Program-made: the position numbers and the translations under genes
Notes under the pieces: model-generated
What the model was told of the DNA's origin: nothing
Database searches by the model: none
The model's input: only the letters and a program-made list of their open reading frames with translations
Part shown: positions 35,194 through 43,791 of the stretch, in pieces
Layout of the letters: every line of letters starts with the position of its first letter
Numbering within the stretch: position 1 is the first letter of the stretch
Assembly: GCF_001854185.1 (NCBI RefSeq)
Contig: NZ_CP017603.1
Coordinates: forward strand, 3,100,001 to 3,164,000
DNA length: 64,000 bases
Direction: 5' to 3'
Source of the DNA: Clostridium formicaceticum
Lineage (GTDB): Bacteria; Bacillota; Clostridia; Peptostreptococcales; Natronincolaceae

Positions 35194-36549
35194 ATGATTC
35201 ATAAATTTTCTCAAGGAAATGTAAATATCGTGTTAGATGTAAATAGTGGTGCTGTTCACGTGGTAGATCAATTGGTTTATGATGTGTTAGATTATTATCC
35301 TGAAAATACAAAGGAAAAAATAATGCCTCTGTTGAAGGACAAGTATAGTGATGAAAAAATTTCAGAGGCGGTTGACGAGATAGATAGTTTAATCAGCAAT
35401 GGTTTATTGTTTTCCAAAGAAAATTATCTACAACATGAAGCTTTTCAAAGCAGAGAAACTGTTGTAAAGGCTTTGTGCTTGCATATAGCACATGATTGTA
35501 ATATTCGTTGCAAGTATTGTTTTGCATCACAAGGAGATTTTAAAGGAGAAAGGAGCTTGATGACGCCAGAAGTAGGTAAAAAAGCTCTTGACTTTTTATT
35601 AGAGAACTCCGGTAGACGAAGAAACTTAGAGGTGGACTTTTTTGGTGGAGAGCCTTTAATGAACTTTGAGGTGATCAAAGAGATTGTTGATTATGGTAGA
35701 CAGCAAGAAAAAAAATACGAAAAAAATATAAGATTTACAATCACCACCAATGGGGTTTTATTGAATAAGGACACCATGGATTATATTAACAAAAACATGC
35801 ATAATGTTGTCTTAAGTATAGATGGCAGAAAAGAAATTAATGACTACATGAGATATACAATAAATGGAGGCGGAACTTATGATATTATTATTCCTAAACT
35901 CCTAGAAATGGCAGCACTACGGAATCATGAAAATTATTATGTCAGAGGAACCTTTACCAGCCATAATCTAGATTTTGCAGCGGATGTGTTGCACTTAGCT
36001 GATTTAGGCTTTAAACATATTTCAGTAGAGCCAGTGGTGGCAACAGAGGAAAATGACTATGCTATAAACGAAGAAGATTTACCACAGGTTCTTAAAGAAT
36101 ATGAATACTTAGCAGAGGAATGTATAAAAAGAAATAAGGCAGGGAAAGGCTTTAATTTTTTCCACTTTATGATTGATTTAAATCAAGGTCCCTGTGTTAT
36201 AAAAAGGCTGTTGGGCTGTGGCGCAGGAGCAGAGTATTTGGCGGTTACCCCTGAAGGAGAATTATATCCTTGCCATCAGTTTGTTGGAGATGAAAACTTT
36301 AAATTAGGTGATGTCAACGACAACAGCTTAGATATGTCTATGTATAAAGAATTTTCAAATGCCCATGTTTATCATAAAGAAGCATGTCAACAGTGTTGGG
36401 CAAAGTTTTATTGTAGCGGAGGCTGCCATGCTAATGCTTATAACTTTAATAAAAGTATCTATACGCCTTATAAAGTTGGATGCGAAATGGAGAAAAAACG
36501 TATTGAATGTGCATTAATGATTCAGGCAAGGTTGATGGAGGAGGTATAG
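35194..36549 (+). CDS. scfB: SCIFF radical SAM maturase ScfB
   Basis: A 451-residue enzyme. An N-terminal peptide-binding RRE-like domain (1-75) is followed by a radical SAM core with CNIRCKYC (the CxxxCxxC 4Fe-4S site near residues 101-108) and then a SPASM domain whose cysteines lie in CGAGAEYLAV, EGELYPCHQFVG, CQQCWAKFYCSGGC and a last VGCE. These bind two auxiliary 4Fe-4S clusters. The close relative CteB of C. thermocellum makes the Cys-to-Thr thioether in SCIFF. Its location after scfA confirms the pairing. Confidence 0.97.
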   Translation: MIHKFSQGNVNIVLDVNSGAVHVVDQLVYDVLDYYPENTKEKIMPLLKDKYSDEKISEAVDEIDSLISNGLLFSKENYLQHEAFQSRETVVKALCLHIAHDCNIRCKYCFASQGDFKGERSLMTPEVGKKALDFLLENSGRRRNLEVDFFGGEPLMNFEVIKEIVDYGRQQEKKYEKNIRFTITTNGVLLNKDTMDYINKNMHNVVLSIDGRKEINDYMRYTINGGGTYDIIIPKLLEMAALRNHENYYVRGTFTSHNLDFAADVLHLADLGFKHISVEPVVATEENDYAINEEDLPQVLKEYEYLAEECIKRNKAGKGFNFFHFMIDLNQGPCVIKRLLGCGAGAEYLAVTPEGELYPCHQFVGDENFKLGDVNDNSLDMSMYKEFSNAHVYHKEACQQCWAKFYCSGGCHANAYNFNKSIYTPYKVGCEMEKKRIECALMIQARLMEEV

Positions 36550-36551
36550 TG

Positions 36552-37055
36552 GTGATCAAAGATTTAAAAAATAAAAAAGTAAAAGTCCATGAAAGTTGTT
36601 TTATCGCGGAAACCGCAGATATTATAGGAGATGTAACAATTGGTGAGGATTCAAGTATCTGGTACAAAACTGTACTTAGAGGAGATGACAATTATATCAA
36701 GGTTGGAAAAAGTACCAATATTCAAGATAATTCAGTGGTACATATAAGTCATCTTTATCCTACGGTTATAGGCAATTATGTGACAATAGGGCATAACGCC
36801 ATTATCCATGCCTGCACCATAGGAGACTGCACATTGATCGGTATGGGAGCCATTGTGTTGGATGGAGCAGAAGTAGGAAGTGAGACGATTATCGGTGCTG
36901 GTAGTCTAGTAGCTCCTGGGAAAAAAATTCCCTCAGGGGTATTAGCGATAGGTTCTCCGGCAAAGGTGGTGCGGGAACTGACGGAAGAAGAGAAAAAGGG
37001 CTTGCGGGACTCAGCTGAAGGCTATGTAAAATATGCCAATGAACACAAGATCTAG
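36552..37055 (+). CDS. Gamma-carbonic anhydrase-like hexapeptide protein
   Basis: GTG 36552 has GGAGGAGG (36537-36544) seven bases upstream; the frame from 36507 would overlap scfB. 167 residues. Left-handed beta-helix of hexapeptide repeats with the zinc His residues of the YrdA/PaaY group (VVHISH, IGHNAIIHACTIGD). Gamma-class carbonic anhydrase-like proteins can hydrate CO2, but many YrdA members show little activity. It follows scfB by two bases, a common place in Clostridia. Confidence 0.9.
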   Translation: MIKDLKNKKVKVHESCFIAETADIIGDVTIGEDSSIWYKTVLRGDDNYIKVGKSTNIQDNSVVHISHLYPTVIGNYVTIGHNAIIHACTIGDCTLIGMGAIVLDGAEVGSETIIGAGSLVAPGKKIPSGVLAIGSPAKVVRELTEEEKKGLRDSAEGYVKYANEHKI

Positions 37056-37167
37056 CGAAACATCTTTTATAAGCTAGAAGCGTCCGACTAGGTAATCTCT
37101 TACAGGAGGAGCGCTTATGTCTAAAAGAAAACTATGATAAAACAAAATAAAATTAAGAATCAGTTTG

Positions 37168-37196
37168 TTGACGGACAAGTCCCAACCGTATATAAT
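37168..37196 (+). promoter_or_regulatory. Vegetative promoter of secDF
   Basis: TTGACG (37168-37173), a 17-base spacer and a perfect TATAAT (37191-37196), about 58 bases before the secD start. This is one of the best sigma-A-type promoters in the window. Confidence 0.8.
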
Positions 37197-37253
37197 TATA
37201 GTTATTGTATAATGCTCTAATTAAGATTAAGTTCATGTTAGGAGGAATAGTCA

Positions 37254-38492
37254 GTGAAGTTAAAGAATGCAATAGTATTTATTCTAATTATTGCAGTTGT
37301 TGGTATGGCAGGATTTACTGCATTAAATGGTTTACAGATAGGTGAAATGACAATAAAGCCAATGCAGGAAGCCATTAATCAAGGACTAGATTTAAAGGGC
37401 GGCGTTTATGTAGTTTATGAAGCAGAAACAGATGAAACTGGAAGAGAATTAGACCAAATTATTAATCAAACGATAGAAGTATTTCGACGCAGAGTAGATG
37501 CTATGGGTCTTACTGAGCCCTCCATTGTAAGAGAGGGAGATTATAGAATTCGTGTTGAGTTACCAGGCGTAGAAAATGCTCAAGAAGCTTTGGATATGAT
37601 TGGTAAAACTGCACAACTACAATTTATCACCCAAGATGGGGAGACTGTTGTAACAGGAACCAATGTAAGAAAAGCAGAAGCAACCTTTGTTGATGGACAA
37701 GGTAGTCCTGTTGTTAGTTTAGAATTTGATGGTGAGGGTACCAAAAACTTCGCAGATGCTACAGCGGCGCATATAGGTGAACCGATTTTCATTGTTTTAG
37801 ATGATGAAATTATCTCTGCTCCAGTAGTAGAAAATGCTATTCCTAATGGTAATGCTTTTATAAGCGGGAATTTTACAGTAGAATCAGCTTCGCAATTAGC
37901 AGCTTTAATCCGCGGGGGAGCATTGCCTGTTAATCTTAAAGAAGTGCAAACCTCAACAATCACGGCAACATTAGGGGTAAATGCACTTGAAAGAAGTATC
38001 ACTGCAGCTACCATTGGCTTTGTATTAGTGCTATTATTTATGTTATTTTTCTATAGAGTTCCTGGTTTCGTAGCAAATATTGCACTAGCTATTTATGTTC
38101 TTTTAGTACTAGGAATTTTTGTTGCTTTAAATGCTACACTGACTCTGCCGGGTATTGCAGCTTTAATTTTATCAGTAGGTATGGCGGTGGATGCCAATGT
38201 GATTATTTTTGAAAGAATTAAAGAAGAATTAAGAGCTGGAAAAACAATTCGTTCAGCGATAGATGCTGGCTTTAAAAGAGCTACAAGAGCGATTTTAGAC
38301 TCTAATATCACTACCCTTATTGCAGGCGTTGTATTATATCAATTTGGTACAGGACCTATCAGAGGTTTTGCATTAACTCTCATTATAGGAATTGTAGTAA
38401 GTATGTTTACAGCCATTATTATTACAAAGTTCTTGCTAAAACTAGTTGTAGGAATGGACTTAACTAAAAACAGCAAGTTGTTTGGTGCATAA
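37254..38492 (+). CDS. secD: Protein translocase subunit SecD
   Basis: A 412-residue membrane protein from GTG 37254, with TAGGAGGAA upstream. It shows an N-terminal helix, the periplasm-side (extracytoplasmic) P1 domain (DQIINQTIEVFRRRVDAMG, RIRVELPGVENAQEA), DLKGGVYVVYEA, and five C-terminal helices with SVGMAVDANVIIFERIKEELR. It uses the proton or sodium gradient to finish protein export. It is shorter than the E. coli protein, as usual in Firmicutes. secF follows in the same operon. Confidence 0.97.
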   Translation: MKLKNAIVFILIIAVVGMAGFTALNGLQIGEMTIKPMQEAINQGLDLKGGVYVVYEAETDETGRELDQIINQTIEVFRRRVDAMGLTEPSIVREGDYRIRVELPGVENAQEALDMIGKTAQLQFITQDGETVVTGTNVRKAEATFVDGQGSPVVSLEFDGEGTKNFADATAAHIGEPIFIVLDDEIISAPVVENAIPNGNAFISGNFTVESASQLAALIRGGALPVNLKEVQTSTITATLGVNALERSITAATIGFVLVLLFMLFFYRVPGFVANIALAIYVLLVLGIFVALNATLTLPGIAALILSVGMAVDANVIIFERIKEELRAGKTIRSAIDAGFKRATRAILDSNITTLIAGVVLYQFGTGPIRGFALTLIIGIVVSMFTAIIITKFLLKLVVGMDLTKNSKLFGA

Positions 38493-38505
38493 GGGGGGAA
38501 AGAAA

Positions 38506-39393
38506 ATGAAAATTATTGAAAACAGGAAAATATGGTTTTCTATATCAAGTATAATCATTATTATAGGGCTTGTGATGGGTCTTGCAAGAGGATTGAATTT
38601 AGGGATTGACTTTACCGGCGGAACTTTAATGGAAATAGAGTTGCATCAGCAGGTAGAAGTATCAGAAATAAGGCAAATTACTAATGAATACGATAGGAAT
38701 GCCAGCATTAATCTGTTGGGACCAGATAGAACAATTATTCAAATGAGAAGTATAGAGGATTTCGACAGTCATACAAGGGCAGAAATTTTTAATGCCTTTA
38801 AAGAGAAATATGATTTAGAAGAAAATCAACCATTAAGAGCAGAACAGTTTGGACCTGCTATTGGAAAGGAAATTCAAAATAGAGCTTTTCTTTCTGTAAT
38901 TATTTCCGCTATTGGTATGTTAATTTATATTACCTTTAGATTTGAGCTCAAGTTTGGTCTAGCAGCTATTGTAGCTTTGCTTCATGATATATTAATCGTT
39001 TTAGCGGTGTATTCCATCTTTAGAGTACCTGTAAACAGTCCTTTTGTAGCGGCTATGCTTACGATTTTAGGGTATTCTATCAATGATACCATTGTGGTAT
39101 TTGATAGAATTAGAGAAAATTTAAGATTTATAAAGAAATCTAATTTTGCCGAAGTGGCGAATAATAGTATTGCTCAAACAATTAGTCGTTCTATTAATAC
39201 TTCTGTGACAACATTGATTACGATTGTTTGTTTGTATATATTTGGCGTAGAACAAATCAAAGTATTTGCCCTACCATTAATTGCGGGGGTGCTAAGTGGT
39301 ACCTATTCTTCCATTTTTATAGCATCTCCAGTTTGGGTTATGCTTAAGGAACGCAAGAATAAAAGAGTATCTTATAAGCCAAGTCATGAATAA
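38506..39393 (+). CDS. secF: Protein translocase subunit SecF
   Basis: ATG 38506 with GGGGGGAAAG upstream gives 295 residues. The family marks are GIDFTGGTLMEIEL near residue 30, five more helices, and GYSINDTIVVFDRIRENLR. It works with SecD at the Sec channel. It starts 13 bases after the secD stop and ends with a clear terminator. Confidence 0.97.
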   Translation: MKIIENRKIWFSISSIIIIIGLVMGLARGLNLGIDFTGGTLMEIELHQQVEVSEIRQITNEYDRNASINLLGPDRTIIQMRSIEDFDSHTRAEIFNAFKEKYDLEENQPLRAEQFGPAIGKEIQNRAFLSVIISAIGMLIYITFRFELKFGLAAIVALLHDILIVLAVYSIFRVPVNSPFVAAMLTILGYSINDTIVVFDRIRENLRFIKKSNFAEVANNSIAQTISRSINTSVTTLITIVCLYIFGVEQIKVFALPLIAGVLSGTYSSIFIASPVWVMLKERKNKRVSYKPSHE

Positions 39394-39440
39394 AAAACAA
39401 TAGTTTGGTGATTGCAAAGATAGATAGATTAAAAAAATGT

Positions 39441-39478
39441 GGTAATAATACAAAGATAAGTATTATTACCCTTTTTTT
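39441..39478 (+). terminator. Intrinsic terminator after secF
   Basis: GGTAATAATAC (39441-39451) pairs perfectly with GTATTATTACC (39460-39470), followed by CTTTTTTT. Confidence 0.88.
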
Positions 39479-39524
39479 ACCAAAAGGCAGGTAAAAGATA
39501 AGAGGAATCTTTGGAGTTGGTGAT

Positions 39525-41198
39525 ATGGTGGGAATTGGAACAAGATATAAAAACTTGAGGCGGTATAAGAAAATTGGTGAAGTGCTTGTGAAGTATGGTT
39601 TTACCTTTGCAGCAGAAAAGCTAAGTGAAAAAGGCTATATACCAAAATTTATATTAAATATAAAACAATATGAGAAGCAATTAACCGATGGAGAGAAACT
39701 AAGGCTAGCCTGTGAAGAACTAGGACCCACATTTATTAAATTAGGCCAAATTATGAGTACCAGAAGAGATATCTTTCCTGAAGAAGTGGTGAGTCAGTTA
39801 GCAAAGCTACAGGATGATGTGAACCCCTTTCCCTTTGAAATAGCAAAAAATCTATTTGAAAAGGAAATGAAACTTCCCATAGAAGCTTGTTTTAAAGAGT
39901 TTGATTCAACTCCTATCGCATCTGCATCGATAGGACAAGTGTATAAAGCAACTTTAAAAACAGGGGAGAAGGTAGTTGTTAAAATTCAAAGGCCCTCTAT
40001 TCATGAAATCATTGTAAGGGACTTAGATATATTATTTAATTTAGCGCGCTTATTGGATGAGCATATGGACAAAGAAAAGCCCTATAATCTTCTTGAAATT
40101 GTAGATGAGTTTAGTCATGTTATTACAAAAGAATTGGATTATTCCCTAGAGGGAAGAAATGCTGAGAAGTTTTATTCTCAATTTAAAAGTGATGATAAAA
40201 TTTACATACCTAAAGTTTACTGGGACTTTACTTCAAAGAAAGTATTAACACTGCAGAGAGTTTATGGTATAAAAATTATGGATAGTGAGGGCTTAAAGGC
40301 AAAAGGCTGGAATTTAGAAAAACTTGCTACAATTACTGCCAACTGTTTTATGAAGCAGGTGTTTGTTCATGGGTTTTTTCATGGAGATCCCCATCCAGGA
40401 AATATCTTTGCTGTAGGGTCTTCTAAAATATCTTTCATAGACTTTGGTGTTGTAGGTTATTTAGATAAAGGCACAATGGGTTTTATTTCTAATTTGTTTA
40501 CAGCAGCCACTAGAAGAGATGTGGAAAAAATCGTGAATATTTTAATGGAAATTGATGCACTAGCTCCTGATACTAATATAAGAAGATTAAAAGAGGATAT
40601 CTCTTTTTTAATTAATTTATATTACAATATGCCCCTAAGTAAACTAAATTTAGGGGAAGCCTTAAAAAAGGTAATGGAGATAGCCTATACAAATAAAATT
40701 AAACTACCTTCACAATTTACGGTGTTATTGAAGGCAATTATTACTTTGGAAGGCAGTGTAAAATTCTTAAATCCTGAATTTAGCTTATCACAAATTTCTA
40801 AAAATGTTGTAAAAGAAATTTACTTAGATAGATTTCATCCTAAAAATTTAATAGGGGAAATGAAGGATTATTCAGAAGAAATATTATATGGTATTAAATA
40901 TTTGCCCAAGCAAATAAGAAATTTAATCAAAAAGATAGAAAGCAATCAAATTAAATTTCAATTGGAACAGATAGGTTTTGAAAAATTGCAGGATGAATTA
41001 ACGAGGATGACCAACAAGCTGTCTTTAAGCTTGATTAGTTCAGCACTTATTGTAGGCTCTTCTTTAATTATTCAAAGTGCTAGCGGGCCTATGTTATGGG
41101 GAGTTTCCTTGTTTGGCATTATAGGTTATCTTTTAGCAAGTATTTTAGGACTGGGAATTATTCTTTCTATATTATTAAGCAGCCTGCGAAAAAAGTGA
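39525..41198 (+). CDS. AarF/ABC1/UbiB family kinase-like protein
   Basis: A 557-residue protein. The kinase-like core shows KxGQ (FIKLGQIMSTRRDIFP), the Ala-rich loop ASASIGQVYKA, a conserved Lys in VVVKIQRP, the HGFFHGDPHPGNIF catalytic loop and ISFIDFGVVG. These are hallmarks of the ABC1/UbiB atypical kinases. Two hydrophobic helices end the protein (about 505-555), which fits membrane lipid or quinone biology. The family supports ubiquinone synthesis in aerobes; anaerobic Clostridia lack ubiquinone, so the role here is unknown. Confidence 0.92.
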   Translation: MVGIGTRYKNLRRYKKIGEVLVKYGFTFAAEKLSEKGYIPKFILNIKQYEKQLTDGEKLRLACEELGPTFIKLGQIMSTRRDIFPEEVVSQLAKLQDDVNPFPFEIAKNLFEKEMKLPIEACFKEFDSTPIASASIGQVYKATLKTGEKVVVKIQRPSIHEIIVRDLDILFNLARLLDEHMDKEKPYNLLEIVDEFSHVITKELDYSLEGRNAEKFYSQFKSDDKIYIPKVYWDFTSKKVLTLQRVYGIKIMDSEGLKAKGWNLEKLATITANCFMKQVFVHGFFHGDPHPGNIFAVGSSKISFIDFGVVGYLDKGTMGFISNLFTAATRRDVEKIVNILMEIDALAPDTNIRRLKEDISFLINLYYNMPLSKLNLGEALKKVMEIAYTNKIKLPSQFTVLLKAIITLEGSVKFLNPEFSLSQISKNVVKEIYLDRFHPKNLIGEMKDYSEEILYGIKYLPKQIRNLIKKIESNQIKFQLEQIGFEKLQDELTRMTNKLSLSLISSALIVGSSLIIQSASGPMLWGVSLFGIIGYLLASILGLGIILSILLSSLRKK

Positions 41199-41271
41199 GT
41201 TAATACTGTAACTGAAGGTGAAATTGTAGACTGTCTATATTTATAGATAATAAGGAAAGGTAGGGGGATCA

Positions 41272-43032
41272 TTGGAAAAATGGATGTTGAAGAATACAAA
41301 AGCAGATTTTAAAAAAATGTCTAAAGACTTAGGGGTAAGCCAGGTTTTATGTAAGTTACTGGTTAATAGAGGAATTGAAAACTATGAAGATATGAAACGA
41401 TTTCTTGATCCCGGTATAGAGGTGCTTTATGACCCTAAGGACATGAAGGATTTAGAAAAAGCTGTACAAATTGTAACCAATAAAATATTGCATAATAAAA
41501 AAATACAAATTGTAGGAGATTATGATGTAGATGGTATTATTAGCACCTATATCCTCTATACATCATTACTAAAATGTGGGGCAGATGTTATCTATGAGAT
41601 ACCAGATAGAATCAACGATGGTTATGGTATCAATAAAAAAATCATTGAAAATGCTAAAAATAATGGTGTGGATACCATCATCACTTGTGATAATGGCATT
41701 TCTGCCTTAGAACAAATAAAGTATGCAAAGGACTTAGGTTTAACCGTGATTGTAACAGATCATCATGATGTGCCATTTGAATCTGATGATAAAGGCAATA
41801 GAAAATTTTTAACTTCAGAGGCGGATGCCATTATTAATCCTAAACAAATAGAATGCAACTATGCTTTTAAAAATTTATGTGGTGCAGGAGTGGCATTTAA
41901 ATTTATTGAAGTTTTATTTGCTATGATGGGGATGGCGAAGCAGGAGAGCTATAGGCTGATGGAATTTGTAGCCATTGCTACTGTTTGTGATGTGGTTGAT
42001 TTAGTGGACGAAAATAGAGTATTTGTAAAAAATGGCCTTGAAATGTTACAGGATTCACAAAATATTGGTTTACGGGCCTTGATCAGCAAAACTGGCTTAG
42101 AAAAGAAGAAACTTACTGTTTATGCATTGGGCTTTGTGATGGGTCCTTGTCTAAATGCTTCTGGTAGATTAGATACTGCTAAAAAAGGTTTAGAATTATT
42201 ACTTGCTGGTAATAAAGAAGAAGCACAGGGACTTGCTGAAGAATTGTACCAACTTAATGAAGAAAGAAAGCTCATGACCTTAAATGGTGTGGAAAGTACT
42301 ATAGAAACTATAGAAAACGAGGGTCATAAAAAGGATAAAGTATTTGTACTTTATCAACCTGAAATTCATGAAAGTATTGCTGGCATCATAGCAGGGAGAA
42401 TAAAGGATAAATACAATATACCCACCATACTTTTAACCAATGCTGAAGAGGGTGTGAAGGGCTCCGGAAGATCTATAGATAAGTATAATATGTTTGAAGA
42501 ACTGTTGCAATGTAAAGACTTACTTACTAAGTTTGGGGGGCATCCAATGGCGGCTGGTTTGTCTTTAGAGGGCTCTAATATTAAGGCTTTAAGAGAGAGA
42601 TTAAATAGGCAAACTGTTTTGACAGAAGAAGACTTGATTCCAAAAATTTATATTGATATGCCCTTGCCCTTAGAATATGTTTCTTTTGACTTAATAGAAG
42701 AACTACAACGTTTAGAGCCTTTTGGTAAAGGAAATAGCAAACCTTTATTTGGAGAGAAAAATATAGGTGTCAAAAAAGCTATAATTTTAGGCGCTAAGAA
42801 TCATGTCTTAAAACTTACAATAGATAAAAATGGCAAAACACTAGAAGGTATATACTTTGGGGATATAGAAGAATTTAAAACTACTATCATTACTAAATTT
42901 GGGGAGGCTGCATTAGAAAAACTTCTTAAGGGAGCAGCCAACGAGATAACGTTGGATATTCTATATACACCTACGATTAATGAATATATGGGCAGAAAAT
43001 CTCTGCAGTTACAGATTCAAAATTATCGTTAA
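41272..43032 (+). CDS. recJ: Single-stranded-DNA-specific exonuclease RecJ
   Basis: A 586-residue 5'-3' exonuclease of the DHH family. TTG 41272 with GGTAGGGGGA upstream. The motifs are IVGDYDVDGI (motif I), TCDNGIS, VTDHHDVP (DHH, motif III) and the DHHA1 motif KFGGHPMAAG. An OB-like C-terminal domain completes it. It acts in recombination and mismatch repair. The length fits the short RecJ type of Clostridia. Confidence 0.95.
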   Translation: MEKWMLKNTKADFKKMSKDLGVSQVLCKLLVNRGIENYEDMKRFLDPGIEVLYDPKDMKDLEKAVQIVTNKILHNKKIQIVGDYDVDGIISTYILYTSLLKCGADVIYEIPDRINDGYGINKKIIENAKNNGVDTIITCDNGISALEQIKYAKDLGLTVIVTDHHDVPFESDDKGNRKFLTSEADAIINPKQIECNYAFKNLCGAGVAFKFIEVLFAMMGMAKQESYRLMEFVAIATVCDVVDLVDENRVFVKNGLEMLQDSQNIGLRALISKTGLEKKKLTVYALGFVMGPCLNASGRLDTAKKGLELLLAGNKEEAQGLAEELYQLNEERKLMTLNGVESTIETIENEGHKKDKVFVLYQPEIHESIAGIIAGRIKDKYNIPTILLTNAEEGVKGSGRSIDKYNMFEELLQCKDLLTKFGGHPMAAGLSLEGSNIKALRERLNRQTVLTEEDLIPKIYIDMPLPLEYVSFDLIEELQRLEPFGKGNSKPLFGEKNIGVKKAIILGAKNHVLKLTIDKNGKTLEGIYFGDIEEFKTTIITKFGEAALEKLLKGAANEITLDILYTPTINEYMGRKSLQLQIQNYR

Positions 43033-43219
43033 TATGTTTTTATGCTGATACCTTTTTTTAGATAGGTAACATTTTAGGATGAGATACATATTGTTATAAA
43101 TACAAATATTGATAAAATTCGATATAAAATATATAATAGTATTATTGCATAAAATATATTTTTGAAAAAAGAACCATTTAAATACAATCATAAGTTTCAC
43201 ATTCAAGGAGGTAGAAGAA

Positions 43220-43738
43220 ATGGATTTGTCTAAAAAAATAAGAGAAGTGCAAGACTTTCCGAAAGAGGGCATTAATTTTAAAGATATTACAACACTACTG
43301 CAAGATAAAGATGCATTTCAATATATGGTAAATAAATTAGCACAAGAATTGGAAGATTTAGAGATAGATATTGTTGTAGGTCCAGAATCTAGAGGATTTT
43401 TAGTAGGGGCTCCTGTTGCCTACAAAATAGGCGCAGGATTTGTTCCAGTTAGAAAGCCTGGAAAGCTGCCTCATGAAACCATGCGTTATGAATATCAGCT
43501 GGAGTACGGTTCTGATGTGTTAGAAATTCATAAGGATGCCATTCAGCCAGGACAAAAGGTAGCTATTCTAGATGACTTGTTGGCAACTGGCGGGACTGTG
43601 CTAGCCACTGCAAAGTTAATTGAGGCTTTAGGAGGAGAAGTGGTGTCTATCAACTTTTTGATAGAACTAGCCTTTTTAAAGGGAAGAGATGTGTTAAAAT
43701 CCTATCATGTCAAAACATTAGTAAGCTATGACGCTTAA
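43220..43738 (+). CDS. apt: Adenine phosphoribosyltransferase
   Basis: A 172-residue salvage enzyme that makes AMP from adenine and PRPP. The PRPP-binding motif AILDDLLATGGTVLAT and the signature DIVVGPESRGFLVGAPVAY are clear. AAGGAGGTAG precedes ATG. It lies before relA, as in many Firmicutes, which links purine salvage to (p)ppGpp metabolism. Confidence 0.97.
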   Translation: MDLSKKIREVQDFPKEGINFKDITTLLQDKDAFQYMVNKLAQELEDLEIDIVVGPESRGFLVGAPVAYKIGAGFVPVRKPGKLPHETMRYEYQLEYGSDVLEIHKDAIQPGQKVAILDDLLATGGTVLATAKLIEALGGEVVSINFLIELAFLKGRDVLKSYHVKTLVSYDA

Positions 43739-43791
43739 GTAAAAGTCTTTATAAGACTTATTCAATAATGCTACTGAAGAGGGTGATATAA

